The translations under genes were made by a program, and so were the position numbers. 64,000 nucleotides of DNA from Semisulcospira habei. Lineage: Eukaryota; Mollusca; Gastropoda; Semisulcospiridae. Below are positions 22,838 through 33,565 of this stretch, in pieces. The stretch spans positions 15,878,264 through 15,942,263 of the forward strand of contig BTPG01000004.1 of the NCBI GenBank assembly GCA_036245525.1. Direction: 5' to 3'. Under the pieces are notes generated by a model. The model did not search any database, was not told the origin of the DNA, and saw only the letters and a program-made list of their open reading frames with translations. Position 1 is the first letter of the stretch. Each line of letters begins with the position of its first letter.

Positions 22838-23261
22838 ACTTCAAGTTCAATTCGGCTTGCATTCTGAAAACTGAAGAAAGTGGTTCGGTTCATAGGTTTG
22901 TTCTGCTTGCCGTTTCTTTTATTTACAACTGTTTTCTGTCTGTCTGTCCGTGTTTCACTACACTCACCTTTTCACCGCTAGATACTTTTTTCCTAAACAG
23001 CTTACAACCTTCCGCACTCGAGCATGGCTGGAGTAGCCTCCCTTTGATCATGGCCAGCAGGGGAATCTACTCTGACAGCTACAGTCACGGCAGGAACGAG
23101 GCTAATTTCTCTTTGAGTTATGTTTCATTCAAGCAGAAGACGTTTTCACTTCAGAACCTCCGCGCGAGTACATTACTTCTGAAAGTATTCAGACTATTTC
23201 AGCGTCGGATCCGCAGACACTTGGGCGGCTATAGCTGAGCTCATGAGTTTTTGTACCTTGT
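22838..23261. other. Unassigned stretch with a 134-codon frame
   Basis: The open frame at 22834-23238 matches nothing I recognise, has no domain or splice context, and starts within an H1 remnant. Probably not a gene. Confidence 0.3.
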
Positions 23262-23530
23262 TGTTGACACCTTCAAGGCGTGCTGCATTCGGATACGCTC
23301 ATTCATTTCATGCCGCGTATCCGTCTGCGGGACGTCTCGAATGTGTTAACTTGCCCATAAAACCATGACACACTACGGCATGATGTGGATTGACCATGAT
23401 AGTTCAAGGGTGGTGTCTGAATAGCTTGGCGCCTAAAGGCGCCAAGCTATTCTGACACAACTCTTGAACTGTCATGGTCGATCTGTCTTCAGAACTGTGA
23501 TGTAGACCTATGATAAAAATAATTTCACCC
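23250..23530. repeat. H3 plus H2 compound element, copy 1
   Basis: A decayed H3 palindrome (CGGATACGC..GCGTATCCG, then GTCTCGAATGTG) ends at TTAA 23346-23349. The same TTAA starts an H2 element (TTAACTTGCCCATAAA), whose hairpin 23399-23470 is near perfect. An almost identical pair lies at 24690-24950. Confidence 0.65.
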
Positions 23531-23624
23531 TCAGAATATAATAAAGAGTTTTGAAATCCAGACCAAATAGGTGACTGACATGCGAGTAAATGCAAAAGAA
23601 AATCTCACGAAAGAAAACAAGCTC

Positions 23625-23695
23625 AGTTACAAAGGACAATTGTAACACAATTTATTTCCAATAAACTGCGTTGTAATTGTCCTTTTTAAACGTGT
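23625..23695. repeat. Small foldback
   Basis: AAAGGACAATTGTAACAC pairs with GTTGTAATTGTCCTTT across a loop of about 25 bases. Weaker pairing continues outward (AAAGAAAA against TTTTCTTT). Family unknown. Confidence 0.5.
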
Positions 23696-23786
23696 TTATT
23701 TTTCTTTTGTGAGTTCTAAAGCTTGATAACAGATCAACATCATTGAAGGCAGCATCTGGGACCATAAATCTGTCTTTTATCTATTT

Positions 23787-23872
23787 CACCCTTTGGTGGT
23801 AGCGGTTTTAGTCGCGATGATTCCTGCTGGAATCACCGCGACTAAAACCGCTACCGACACCCAAAGGGTTAG
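23787..23872. mobile_element. H7 hairpin
   Basis: GTAGCGGTTTTAGTCGCGATGATTCC pairs with GGAATCACCGCGACTAAAACCGCTAC. The ends are CACCCTTTGG and CCAAAGGGTTAG, the CCCTTT style of the other families with TTAA decayed. A lone right end lies at about 35270 and in copy B at about 57885. Confidence 0.75.
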
Positions 23873-24011
23873 ATGGTAGGCTTAAGCTGGGATCCATACG
23901 ATTCAACATCAAAAATGAAAAGAGTGGTTAACGTCACTTTAGTGCATTACATCGGCTACGAAAGGTATCTATTGCATTATCTGCATATCTTGTCTGTATG
24001 TTAATTTTGAC

Positions 24012-24033
24012 AACACACACACACACACACACA

Positions 24034-24086
<53 letters not shown>
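24012..24086. repeat. (CA)n microsatellite
   Basis: CA dinucleotides with one interruption. Confidence 0.97.
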
Positions 24087-24088
<2 letters not shown>

Positions 24089-24689
24089 ATATAAACCAGA
24101 CATGGATATAGAACCAAGCAAGCAAGCACGCACGCAAGCACATGACCAAAATCAACCCAAACCACTTACAACTCTCTCTCAGTCGTACAACACCCCAAAA
24201 CACTACAATCCAAAATCATACACATGATGATAATACTACTAATAACAACCTCAACAATAATAACAAAAATAACAGAAGCGAGGGGGGAAAAAACAACACC
24301 AACAACAATAGAAACAGACAAGTAATATAATTATACAAGTTCACTGGTCAGGACTTATAGGAAGCTGACTGGGGTGAGACAGTTAACATCCGTTTTGATG
24401 TATTATACTTTCAGGCGATAAAAACGTAACATCCACATGAAGTGTATTGGGTTTCTTCTGTTGCTGCTTATACCTTATCGTGTAGTTGATTTTGCTGTTC
24501 TCATTCGGCTGCTTCGTCGACGTGATTCTGCCTGTCCCCTCCCACCCACCCCCCCACCCCCCTAACTCACACCTCCACCCCTCCCTTCCCCCTCCCCTCA
24601 CTCCCGTCCCCGTCAGATACGTGTGAAAGTCACGCGAACTTTAAATAAATGCAACATGTATCGAGTTCCTTCTGTTGCTGTTTGTACCT
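24087..24689. other. Unassigned, A-rich then C-rich
   Basis: AAC/AAT-rich sequence at 24220-24320 and a C-rich patch at 24535-24610. No gene or element recognised. Confidence 0.35.
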
Positions 24690-24950
24690 TGTTGTTGATA
24701 CGTTCAAGACGTGCTGATTTCGGATATGCGGATTTTCACGCAGCGTATCCGTGTGCGGCACGTCTCGAATGTGTTAACTTGCCCATAAAGCTCTGACACA
24801 CTACGGCAGGATGTAGACTGACCATGATAGTTCAAGGGTGGTGTCAGAATAGCTTGGCGCCTGTAGGCGCCAAGCTATTCTGACACAACCCTTGATTTAT
24901 CATGATCGAGGTATCTTCAGAACTGTGATGTAGACCTCAGATGATGTCTA
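24690..24950. repeat. H3 plus H2 compound element, copy 2
   Basis: The layout is the same as 23250-23530: CTTGTTGTTGATACGTTCAAG, decayed H3, shared TTAA at about 24775, TTGCCCATAAA, then an H2 hairpin at about 24826-24905. The join between H3 and H2 is preserved, so the pair was copied as a unit. Confidence 0.65.
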
Positions 24951-25009
24951 AAAAAAAAAAATGGGTTCAGTTGTTGCTGCTTCGGGTACGTTTTATTTTG
25001 GCCCCTTCT

Positions 25010-25138
25010 TCAAATACCCCCAAGCTATTCTGGACCACCCTTGAGCTATCATGGTCAATCTGTCTTCAGAAATGTGATGCAGACCTCTGAGGGTATGTAA
25101 AACAAATTATAATTTCATCCTCAGGATGTAATGGGTGA
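25010..25138. repeat. H2 right half with intact terminus
   Basis: CCAAGCTATTCTGGACCACCCTTGAGCTATCATGGTC at 25020, followed by the right end CATCCTCAGGATGTAATGGGT. That is the complement of the H2 left end TTAACCCATTACATCCTGAG. Confidence 0.6.
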
Positions 25139-25882
25139 AGTTGTTACTGTTTCGGTTACGTTTTTTGGGCCCCTCATATACCCCCAAGCCCCTCACCCCC
25201 CCCCCCCCCCCCCCCCGTAGATCCCCCCCCCACACACACACACACACCATCCTCACCCCACCGCTGCCTCTTCCTTGCTGATTTGTATACAACAGAGGGA
25301 AAAAATAAGGGTAATGAAATAAGATGCAGTCATCAGGCGCTGGGCCAGAAATTAGTTTAGACAGCTTGACCCACCCACCACCTCACCGCTGCCCTCTCTC
25401 TTCCCTTGTCGTTGGACCTAAGGCTGGAGTAAGACTTTCTCCAATAAGCTGAAATGAGGGGGTGGGGGTGGGTGGAGAGATGGGAGAAAATAAAAACAAA
25501 CGACATGAGCACCTCCTCAACTACATGTGAAAGTTGTTAGTTATGCGCGGTCTACAGCTGTGTGAAATACCCACAAGAGTATCTGCTGTGCGTTATTACG
25601 TGACACCATCAATCGTTCTATTGTCTTGACTAGCGGCTGATGTCTGCCGGTCGTTCTAGCAACCGCAGGCCGTAAACTCCCCATAACATCCTCCTGTTGA
25701 GAGGGGCACAGGTGGAAGTTCACAGTACATAAGCTGCTGAAACGACGCACAGAGCGTCAGCAAGGGCCCGACTTTTAGAGCTTAGAAAAAGATGCACGAT
25801 GCAGTCAACAATCGAACAGCCTTTGATACGCATCGAGAGAGGGAGGATCAGTGACAGAGACAGCCGGGAATCGATCTCGAAT
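25139..25882. other. Unassigned with poly-C
   Basis: Poly-C at about 25195-25233 and ordinary sequence after it. CGTCAGCAAGGGCCCG-type words occur, but no gene or element is recognised. Confidence 0.35.
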
Positions 25883-25949
25883 GCCAAGAGGCAGAGATTC
25901 TTATGAGCCCCTGATTCCGCAGGAGTTTATGAGAATCTATGCCTCTTGC
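25883..25949. repeat. H1 hairpin
   Basis: A 67-bp foldback: CCAAGAGGCAGAGATTCTTATGAG against TTTATGAGAATCTATGCCTCTTG. Confidence 0.8.
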
Positions 25950-26160
25950 AGATGAGAGGGTGGGGAGAGGGGGAGGGGGGGGGGGGAGGCGGGTGTTGAA
26001 GGGCGGTTGTCCTGGACGGAGTAAGTTACCTCTCAAAACAGACTGTGTGATCTTCCCCGCTGTGTTTCCACTGACGCAGACATAGGCCGTATGGTCGCCA
26101 TCTCCAGACTAGGGAAACACTTGCGCGTGAATAGCGAGCTCTGTTTTAGTCTGACGACGT

Positions 26161-26266
26161 TCCCCGTAAGCAAAGATCTTTGGGCCCACGGCGGCCGCAG
26201 TGGGCCCGCGCACGTCTGTACTGCAGCCGTCGTGGGCCCGAAGACGTTTTGCTACCCGGGTTGTAG
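26161..26266. repeat. H9 foldback
   Basis: AGCAAAGATCTTTGGGCCCACG on the left against CGTGGGCCCGAAGACGTTTTGC on the right, with GTGGGCCCGCGCACG inside. Same family as 30381, 36795 and 41711. Confidence 0.6.
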
Positions 26267-26582
26267 TATTTATCCAATGGGCTGAATTTAGTGTGCTTTA
26301 GTATTCAGTTGTTTTTGTTTGATTGATGATATTTTTTTTCGTCCACGTTCAATAGTAAAAGAGAATCTATTTGCTGAGCTGTCCGCCGTCATCCGTCCGT
26401 CCGTTCGTCCGTCCGCCCGTCTGCCCTTCGTCCGTCCGCTTGTAGCACACTGTAATGTTCGCGTTTACTCCGGGAGACTACTTGAGTCACATTCTTCAAA
26501 CTTGACACAATGATACTTTATGGTCAGTCCTTTTCACATGCAAACGGTAGGCTCTCAAGGGTAAAGGTCACAGAGTGTCAAT

Positions 26583-26796
26583 TTAACTCATTCTACCCCA
26601 AGACCGAAATCCCCAAATTGTCCCTTTGCCCTCTGAAGACTGCATTGCAGTGCAGGACACAGATCGACCATGATAGTTCAAGGGTGATGCCAGAATAGCT
26701 TGGCGCCCATAGGCGCCAAGCAATTCTGGCATCACCCTTGAACTATCATGGACGATCCTTATCTTGCTGTGGTTGGTCTGGGGTAGAATGAGTTAA
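26583..26796. mobile_element. H2 TTAA element with perfect ends
   Basis: A 214-bp element. TTAACTCATTCTACCCCA at 26583-26600 is exactly inverted at 26779-26796. The hairpin 26664-26756 pairs GATCGACCATGATAGTTCAA with its complement around GGCGCCCATAGGCGCC. It sits inside the older AAGGTCA repeat, giving relative ages. Confidence 0.85.
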
Positions 26797-27159
26797 AGGT
26801 AAAGCTTGCCGTATTTTGACAAACATGGAGATAAATACTGTTTTGAATTTCAAAGCCAAATTTGGTACAGCGATACCTGTTGACTGTTCGTCTAATTCAT
26901 ACTAATCTGTGCGACCCTTAAGAAAGGTCAAGGTTCACATTAGGTGTACTAAGGTGCCAGTTTTAAAATAAAATGTTTAGTTTGTATTGGTGCTTTTGCA
27001 CGCTTGTCAAAAAGGGCAGAAAGGCAACTGATGATAAGACAAAGATGCATATATACTGATTTAATTTTTTTTTTATATATCTACAAAACGTTCAAGGGCC
27101 GAGGAAGTCAACAAATGTGTGAAAATTGTACATAAGCTGACATCCCTCCTCCTTCCCCC

Positions 27160-27160
<1 letters not shown>

Positions 27161-27247
<87 letters not shown>
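27161..27247. repeat. (CA)n microsatellite
   Basis: About 43 CA units. Confidence 0.97.
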
Positions 27248-27250
<3 letters not shown>

Positions 27251-27540
27251 CGGCACTCAAAAGAAAGGAAAAGCGATTTTGTAGAACTATACTATCTCCC
27301 TCAAAACACACAAATAAATGACCGGTCGGAAAGGTCAAGGTCAAAGAAGGTCACACACATTACATGCAGATTAGTGATGCACGTGGGCCGCGTACGCTTT
27401 GCCGCTCTTGTTATAATATGGAACAAATCATGACGACAGTTTTCATGTCCTCAGCATGAGTCACGCGGTCGTCACAGGTTGTCAACATCGGATGAAAACA
27501 GCAACATTGAACGCCCCGACCATACCCTTCCGCTAGACGA

Positions 27541-27596
27541 AGACAGGCATAGATCCTCATGAGCCCCAGAGGCTCACGAGGATCTACGCCTTTTGC
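27541..27596. repeat. H1 hairpin, short loop
   Basis: GGCATAGATCCTCATGAGCC directly faces GGCTCACGAGGATCTACGCC. The GC-rich tip of other copies is absent, and the outer GCAAGA is changed to AGACA. Confidence 0.75.
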
Positions 27597-27804
27597 TATC
27601 ATGCATCGGCCTCACTCTAGTGTCTGTGGTACCAGAGTAAAAGCCGTCGAATTCTGAGCGAGAGATGTGCAGGTCCCGCTGTTCTTAATTTGCCAACATC
27701 CTGTTCAAAACTCTGTGTATGGGTTGAGGGTTGACGTGACATTTTGCCTGACCGTCAGTCTTGTGTGCAGATGGTCATTGTTTGTCGCTTGTGCAATGTT
27801 GCCT

Positions 27805-27807
<3 letters not shown>

Positions 27808-27841
<34 letters not shown>
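27808..27841. repeat. (CT)n microsatellite
   Basis: CT dinucleotides, followed by a C-rich patch. Confidence 0.95.
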
Positions 27842-27844
<3 letters not shown>

Positions 27845-28029
27845 CCTTTCCTCCCCCCCCCCCCCACACACCCTTCCATCATAGACATAGGGATTGCGCT
27901 CTTGTTTCAGCGTTTTGCGTTCGTGTGCGCACCCGGTCGGAAAAAAAAGCGAGTGACACGAGAAAACGAAGCGTGCCAGTTTCTTGACCATTTTCTACCC
28001 TCCTTTTCCAGACTCTTTTATTTCCTGAG

Positions 28030-28247
28030 TTAACCCATTACATCCTGAGGTTGATTTGTTTTCTTCAGATTAGTTAGTTGTCCTATGAAGTCTACATTAC
28101 AGTTCAGGAGATAGATTGACCATGGTAGTTCAAGGTGGTGCCAGGACAGCTTGGCGCCCGTAGGCGTCAAGCTGTTCTGGCACCACCCTTGAACTATCAT
28201 GGTCAAATTGATCTCATGTAAGCGTGTATCATGACTTAAAGGGTTAA
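28030..28247. mobile_element. H2 TTAA element, full length
   Basis: A 218-bp element from TTAACCCATTACATCCTGAG to AAAGGGTTAA. The hairpin 28118-28203 has GACCATGGTAGTTCAAGG pairing with CTTGAACTATCATGGTC. Same layout as the 36-256 copy. Confidence 0.8.
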
Positions 28248-28440
28248 AAGAAAAAGCTGGCCAACGTTGCATGACATTATCACGGCATCTGTCGATTTTT
28301 CTTCTGCGACCTGCTTCGAAAACAGTCAGAGACGAAGGTGACGGTGAAATGTGTAGCTGACCTATCTCTGGCCCCAGTCACACATTATAAGTTATTGGTC
28401 GGAGGGGTTCGCTACACGGACCTTTGTAGGCCTGAGGGAG

Positions 28441-28499
28441 GTCAAAGGAATGTACCCCGAAGCCCGAAGGCCTGAGGGGTACAATGATTCCTTTGACCC
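28441..28499. repeat. H8 hairpin
   Basis: GTCAAAGGAATGTACCCC pairs with GGGGTACAATGATTCCTTTGAC around a GAAGCCCGAAGGCCTGA loop. Seen once. Confidence 0.6.
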
Positions 28500-28910
28500 C
28501 CCTTTGTTGTCGTGCATGGTGTGTTAGCATACTTAAACAAATCCGAGATGTACCGCGGGGTTTTGGATATGCGGACTTTAAACATTAACACTCCCTTATT
28601 AAACAGAAAGAGGTTACGTAACGGAAGCATGTCAAGGGCCCTGAGTCGCTCGTCAGTGATGTCCTTGCTATTAGCAAGGATTACTGGAGGGAATTAAGCC
28701 TCTTTAAACACACATCTCTATACCCGTTCCAGGCTGTGATACGTAATCAATGTGGGACTGGATGTGAGCGCAGAAGAAGAGTTTTCTAGTTGGTGAATTC
28801 GTAAAATAAATAAGTTTTGAGCGGAGAAATAGATTTCTGAACACAATTTTGCACACTCTGTTTACATGCGCATTCCCTGTCAATTGACCGTCTATAATTT
28901 TTATTTATTA

Positions 28911-29326
28911 TTATTTATCAGTGCATTATATTGGCGCTTTATCCCAATTCAAAATTGGCTCAAAGCCCCGCCGCGACTGAACTGAACCCAACAAGCACGC
29001 TCACGTGAATCACGCGCATTCACTCTCATACTGTACATAAATACAGAACATTCACGTGGTGCTAAGGGCAAGCTCAAGCGAACTACTGAAGTTTTGAAAA
29101 TTCAAATCGTTTTTTATATTTGAAATTTGATTAAGTGGACAAATTGATACCAAAGTCGTGTGGGAGGAAGAGCCGGAGTACCCGGAGAAAGAACCCACGA
29201 CTGTCCGCTCGAATTAACGGTGACACTAGCTTACTAGAGGAGGAAAACCCGCCGCCGGAACCGGGTATGGACCTCGCACCTCTAGCATTGGTGGCAGGCG
29301 CTTTTACCGCTGCGCCACCGCCTAAC
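28911..29326 (-). mobile_element. tRNA-derived SINE, copy A of SINE1
   Basis: Read on the minus strand from 29326: GGTGGCGCAGCGGT (pol III A box, consensus TGGCNNAGTGG), about 30 bases, GGTCCATACCC (B box, drifted from GGTTCGANNCC), then a body of about 300 bp. It ends in TGGGATAAAGCGCCAATATAATGC and an A/T-rich tail. It is the same family as 38574 on the opposite strand. The tail resembles that of the L2-like LINE at 3163, a possible source of the copying machinery (inference). Confidence 0.75.
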
Positions 29327-29736
<410 letters not shown>

Positions 29737-30203
29737 GACGTGAAACATTATTTCAAAAGTGTAAGTGACGTAATTTAGCCGTGTTTCATGTAATCTTTGC
29801 TGGACTGAACCATAATTTATAGTAACCAGATTATAACCAACAGTGAAGGTATACCCGCTCTCGATTTCAACCCTTTTGCTGCGCTTGTTCTGCTACTGTC
29901 TTCCTTTGCAGAATTCCCCCGAGACCTCTGTTCCCATTCCCGAAAGATCAAACCCACCAAATGTTTCCATCAGTCACTCCTTGCACCCATCTCATCCACC
30001 GACCACCCTGAGTTGGGTGAGAGAGGGTTAACGAGATGCAAGTGGACTCCGCAATCATGTCAGCATATGATTCGCGTTGTGCGTAACACATCTGTTAACC
30101 ATCTCAACGCCTAGGAAGCAATCACACCAAGGAGAGCGTCGTCCCGTCTGCCATCACTCACAACGAGAGAGCATGATCCTGTAAGCATGATCCTGTATTT
30201 TGC
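29737..30203. other. Unassigned stretch (copy A)
   Basis: Ordinary sequence with no gene recognised; repeated in copy B. GCATGATCCTGTA occurs twice in succession at about 30171-30195. Confidence 0.35.
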
Positions 30204-30282
30204 TTTCGAGATGTGCCGTATACGGATACGCGGCAGTTTTGCCGCGTATCCGTATGCGACACGTCTACAATGATTGAAGGCA
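30204..30282. repeat. H3 hairpin (copy A)
   Basis: GTGCCGTATACGGATACGCGGC pairs with GCCGCGTATCCGTATGCGACAC. The flanking TTAA ends have decayed. An H2 remnant follows at about 30300-30365. Confidence 0.7.
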
Positions 30283-30380
30283 CTACAGCAGGAGTTGGAT
30301 TGACCGTGGTAGTTCAAGGGTGGTGCCAAGCTAAGATGGCACCACCATTGGAGTATAATGTTCGACCCATGTCCCCAGAC

Positions 30381-30530
30381 CAGTACGCAAAGGCCACGGG
30401 CCATGGTCGGCTGCGGTGGGCACGCGCACTAAAGGGGCCCACTACGACCCGGGCCCACTACGACCCGGGCCCACTACGACCCGGGCCCACTACGATCGAC
30501 TTCGGCCCGATGGCCTTTTACGTGCTGGAT
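30381..30530. repeat. H9 foldback with 16-bp minisatellite (copy A)
   Basis: The outer parts (GCAAAGGCCACGGGCC and GGCCCGATGGCCTTTTACG) are H9. The middle is four tandem units of GGGCCCACTACGACCC. Copy B has five units. Confidence 0.65.
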
Positions 30531-30641
30531 GGCAACACCTCGGTATTCAATTTTTTTTTTCTTTTTTTTTCACATCCACTTTGCAAGTTCAACGCCAAAC
30601 AGCCCAGACGATCCAGAGAACATGGACACAACGTGGTGTCA

Positions 30642-30707
30642 GCAAGAGTCATAGGTCTTCATAAGTCCCCGCAATTGCGGGGTCGCTTGAGGGTCTATGC
30701 CTCTTGC
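30642..30707. repeat. H1 hairpin (copy A)
   Basis: GCAAGAGTCATAGGTCTTCATAAG against CTTGAGGGTCTATGCCTCTTGC, tip CCCCGCAATTGCGGGG. The right flank GTTGGATGATGCTCACTTTTC is the usual H1 flank. Confidence 0.75.
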
Positions 30708-30783
30708 AGTTGGATGATGCTCACTTTTCTCTCGCCAGTGAAGGATCTAGGGAGTCAACGTGATTTCTAACCCCGCCGTCTGC

Positions 30784-31027
30784 CGTCAACAGCAATCTGC
30801 ATCTATCATCCTCATTCAACACTCACTATGTCCAAATGTGCCCATTCTTAAACGGTTTAATCCAGACATATCCATGGCCTAACAGCCGGGGTGCTCAACT
30901 CCTTGGTTATCAACTCCTACCACGAAGACTCGAGCAGTCAGCCGGAAGGAGAAAAAAAAAATCACATGGACTACCCGGATGATTTTGTCTCACTTCGGGT
31001 CCTCTGGGCTTCCAGGGAGGTCGATCT
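30784..31027. other. Unassigned stretch (copy A)
   Basis: No gene or repeat recognised. Confidence 0.3.
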
Positions 31028-31092
31028 GCAAGAGGCATAGATTCTCATGAGCCCTTGTGACAGAGGGACTCATGAGAATCTACGCATCTTGC
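31028..31092. repeat. H1 hairpin (copy A)
   Basis: GCAAGAGGCATAGATTCTCATG pairs with CATGAGAATCTACGCATCTTGC around a decayed tip. T-A at the covarying position. Confidence 0.8.
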
Positions 31093-31756
31093 TAGTTCAC
31101 GTACATCTGTGCCCCTCAAACTGGGTGAGTTGTTGATGGTTTTATGCGTGCGACATTTTTTTCGGTCCTCTGGGATTTCAACGTGGCCTCAAATGTTTTT
31201 CTCAGATGTTGGAAGTCCAAAGAAATATTCATGAAAAAGAAAACCGTGTCGTTTCCTTTAACTCTGCTGTTGTGTTGCTGTGCGATTGATGTCTTGTGAC
31301 AAAACTGAAACAATGCGAGATTGTATAATTTTTTAACAATGGTTGTTTACATGTGACATGAATTACGATATGTGACTTGCCGCACGCATCGGAACACGCG
31401 TACACACGGAGGAAATATTTTGCTGATAGTCACACTGTGATTTTATGTGATCTGACTTTTTGTTTGTTTGTTTTAACTTAGAAAGTTTTCTCTCCGAGTA
31501 CGATAAACTGATTAGCACGACGGTGCAGCGTCCCTAGCATGACTTAGGTTTATTTAGCATGTTAGACCGGCTGTCTACAACCATTTACAAATCCGTTTAG
31601 TTTCATTCGCAGCTGTCGGGACGTTAAGCAATATACGACCAACAACAAGTCTGGGTTTAATAAGTTATCTTTAATCTTTTCCTGATGTGACTGCTCTACT
31701 TTGACTTCAAGTTTTGACTGCCGAAATTATCTCTAATGCTGTTTCTGATATCTCAG
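31093..31756. other. Unassigned, with a possible retroposon end (copy A)
   Basis: CGGGACGTTAAGCAATATACG at about 31618 resembles the 3' end of a repeat family common in molluscs (recollection). No gene. Confidence 0.35.
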
Positions 31757-31963
31757 TTAACCCATGTATCCCGACACCCTACAGCAGGAGAGTGATTGAA
31801 TATGCTAATTAAAGGGTAGTGCCAGATCAGCTTGGCGCCATCAAGCACCAATCTAATCTGGCACTACGCTTAAATTATTATGGTAGTCTATCTTCTGAAA
31901 ATGGTACATAGTCGTAAGGCGACACCTCCCAAATTTAGGACTGAAATGCGGTCTCGGGGTTAA
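31757..31963. mobile_element. H2 TTAA element (copy A)
   Basis: A 207-bp element from TTAACCCATGTATCCCGACA to CGGGGTTAA. The hairpin is about 31812-31878 (AAAGGGTAGTGCCAGATCAG and partner). It is followed after 7 bp by an H3 element. Confidence 0.75.
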
Positions 31964-31970
31964 AAATGAA

Positions 31971-32050
31971 TTAACTCATTCGAAACGTGCCGCCTCCGGA
32001 TACGCGGCATAAGCCGCGTATCCGGAGGCGGCACGTCTCGAATGAGTTAA
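31971..32050. mobile_element. H3 element, fully palindromic (copy A)
   Basis: 80 bp in which the whole element is one hairpin: TTAACTCATTCGAAACGTGC and CCGCCTCCGGATACGCGG return as their complements to TCGAATGAGTTAA, around a 6-base loop. Both ends are TTAA, and the right TTAA also starts the next H1 element. Confidence 0.9.
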
Positions 32051-32212
32051 TTCCATGCCACAGGGCCTTGGCCGTCCAAGGAACGTGGATACACAGTGGT
32101 TTATGCAAGAGGTAAGGAACTTCCAAAGCCCCCGCAGTGGCGCGGGCACACGCCATGAAGATCTATACTTGTTACAGATGGATGGCGTGCAGTTTTTCAG
32201 TGAGCGGGTTAA
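32047..32212. mobile_element. Decayed H1 TTAA element (copy A)
   Basis: From the TTAA shared with H3 to GTGAGCGGGTTAA. The hairpin arms GCAAGAGGTAAGGAAC and GAAGATCTATACTTGTTAC are eroded. The right flank GATGGCGTGCAGTTTTTCAG matches the H1 flank. Confidence 0.65.
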
Positions 32213-32383
32213 AAACGAATTTGTCCTCGATCTGTTTCCCCCATACATACCGTCTACACGTGGCAGGAAAAAAACATGACACTCAAATGTGTGACAATAC
32301 GACTAACAGTTGGGGCAATATTTCTTCTTACGCTGATTCACGACAAATCGCCTGGGAGCTGTAACAAACCTACTCTTCCGGAG

Positions 32384-32428
<45 letters not shown>

Positions 32429-32526
32429 GCTCAGAAATGGTACAGACAAAAAAAAAAGCCCTCTCAAGTAAGTATAACCTCAGAGCAACTTATCTCCAGA
32501 AAGCTGCTTTTGTGTCTCAACCGTCT
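32213..32526. other. Unassigned, with (GA)n (copy A)
   Basis: (GA)n at about 32389-32427, 39 bp; longer in copy B. Otherwise nothing recognised. Confidence 0.5.
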
Positions 32527-32591
32527 GCAAGAGTCGTAGATTCGCATAAGCCTCTGCAATGCAGGGGCTTATGAGAATCTGTGCCTCTTGC
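32527..32591. repeat. H1 hairpin (copy A)
   Basis: GCAAGAGTCGTAGATTCGCATAAGCC pairs with GGCTTATGAGAATCTGTGCC. The ATAAGCC/GGCTTAT pair is changed in both arms relative to the ATGAGCC/GGCTCAT of other copies. Confidence 0.8.
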
Positions 32592-32828
32592 TGGCTGCCG
32601 ACTGACCCCGTTTCCACCCTCAGACGGAGAAAGTTCAGTTGCTTTGCTTGAAACCTGCAGGCTGTCAGACCTTTTTGATTGCTGGAGGCGGCAACACCTT
32701 CTTGTCGTTTTATCACTGTCTCGTTCCCGCGGGTAGCCCATCGCTTTTTGTTCTTCAGTTTCTTGTTTGGCCTACCGCATAGACTAACAGTAACACGTGC
32801 ACAGTCTTTACAGCAGAACTGTAACTGC

Positions 32829-32909
32829 TTAACTCGTTGGAGACGCGCCGCCTACGGATACGCGGCGAATTGCCGCGTATCCGTAGGCGGCCCGTCTCCA
32901 ATGAGTTAA
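32829..32909. mobile_element. H3 element, fully palindromic (copy A)
   Basis: 81 bp, TTAACTCGTTGGAGACGCG to CTCCAATGAGTTAA. The inner stem CCTACGGATACGCGGC replaces the CTCCGGATACGCGGC of the 31971 copy with matching changes in the other arm. Confidence 0.9.
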
Positions 32910-33565
32910 CCTCGATGACGAAGTACAGGTCAGCATCAGTATCACGTGCACCAGAATATCGCGAAATCGATACAGGACGGGCAGATCTGTGGTCGCGCTC
33001 CAAAGTATACTGTATACGATATCCAATAAGCAACACGACCTCTGGTCGACTCCAGCGTTAGCTGGCCTGCGCGCGGCTGTGCGCTGGCGAACTAAGGCTG
33101 TAGTCGGATACAGGAGATTTAGCTTACTGTGTGTTTTTTCTTCCTACGCCTAATTAGTATAGACCACATTATAACTCGAGCGCCCATGCAATCTATATTG
33201 CGCTTACAAAATCTATACAATTAAAATTAAAAGTAACGGTAATATTCTTTTCTTTTTTTTCAAGAACTTAGCAACTCTAATAATTATAAAAACTAGGATT
33301 AAAGTCATGGAAAACAAAATTTTCTGAAGATATCATTCGTGAATGTTCCGAATCTCTCTCTATTCATCATATAATGCTCGAATGTCCTATGACAACACAT
33401 TTTTTTTTCAGACAAAATGCTAAAAAAGAAATTAACGTTGCCGATCTGGAAACGTCAATGATATTTTACATACCAGTATAGCAACAACTTTAGTTAAATT
33501 AATGTCAGACCCCTATAGGTAGACGTTTGTAATACATGTATAGTTTAGATTATTAAGTTTCAAGT
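32910..33565. other. Unassigned, A/T-rich (copy A)
   Basis: No gene or repeat recognised. Confidence 0.35.

Larger units (their letters stand above)
26380..27352. repeat. Diverged (CCGT)n / AAGGTCA dispersed repeat
   Basis: A CCGTCCGT-rich lead (26390-26440), then CTCCGGGAGACTACTTGAGTC and TTCAAACTTGACACAATGATAC, with repeated AAGGTCA words (about 26568, 26928 and 27326-27352). This arrangement recalls a repeat common in molluscan genomes (recollection, not a search). It is interrupted by the H2 element at 26583 and by (CA)n at 27161-27247. Confidence 0.5.

Noticed and set aside
22834..23238. 134-codon open frame
   Set aside because: No recognisable domain, begins in an H1 remnant, and there is no supporting splice or promoter context.
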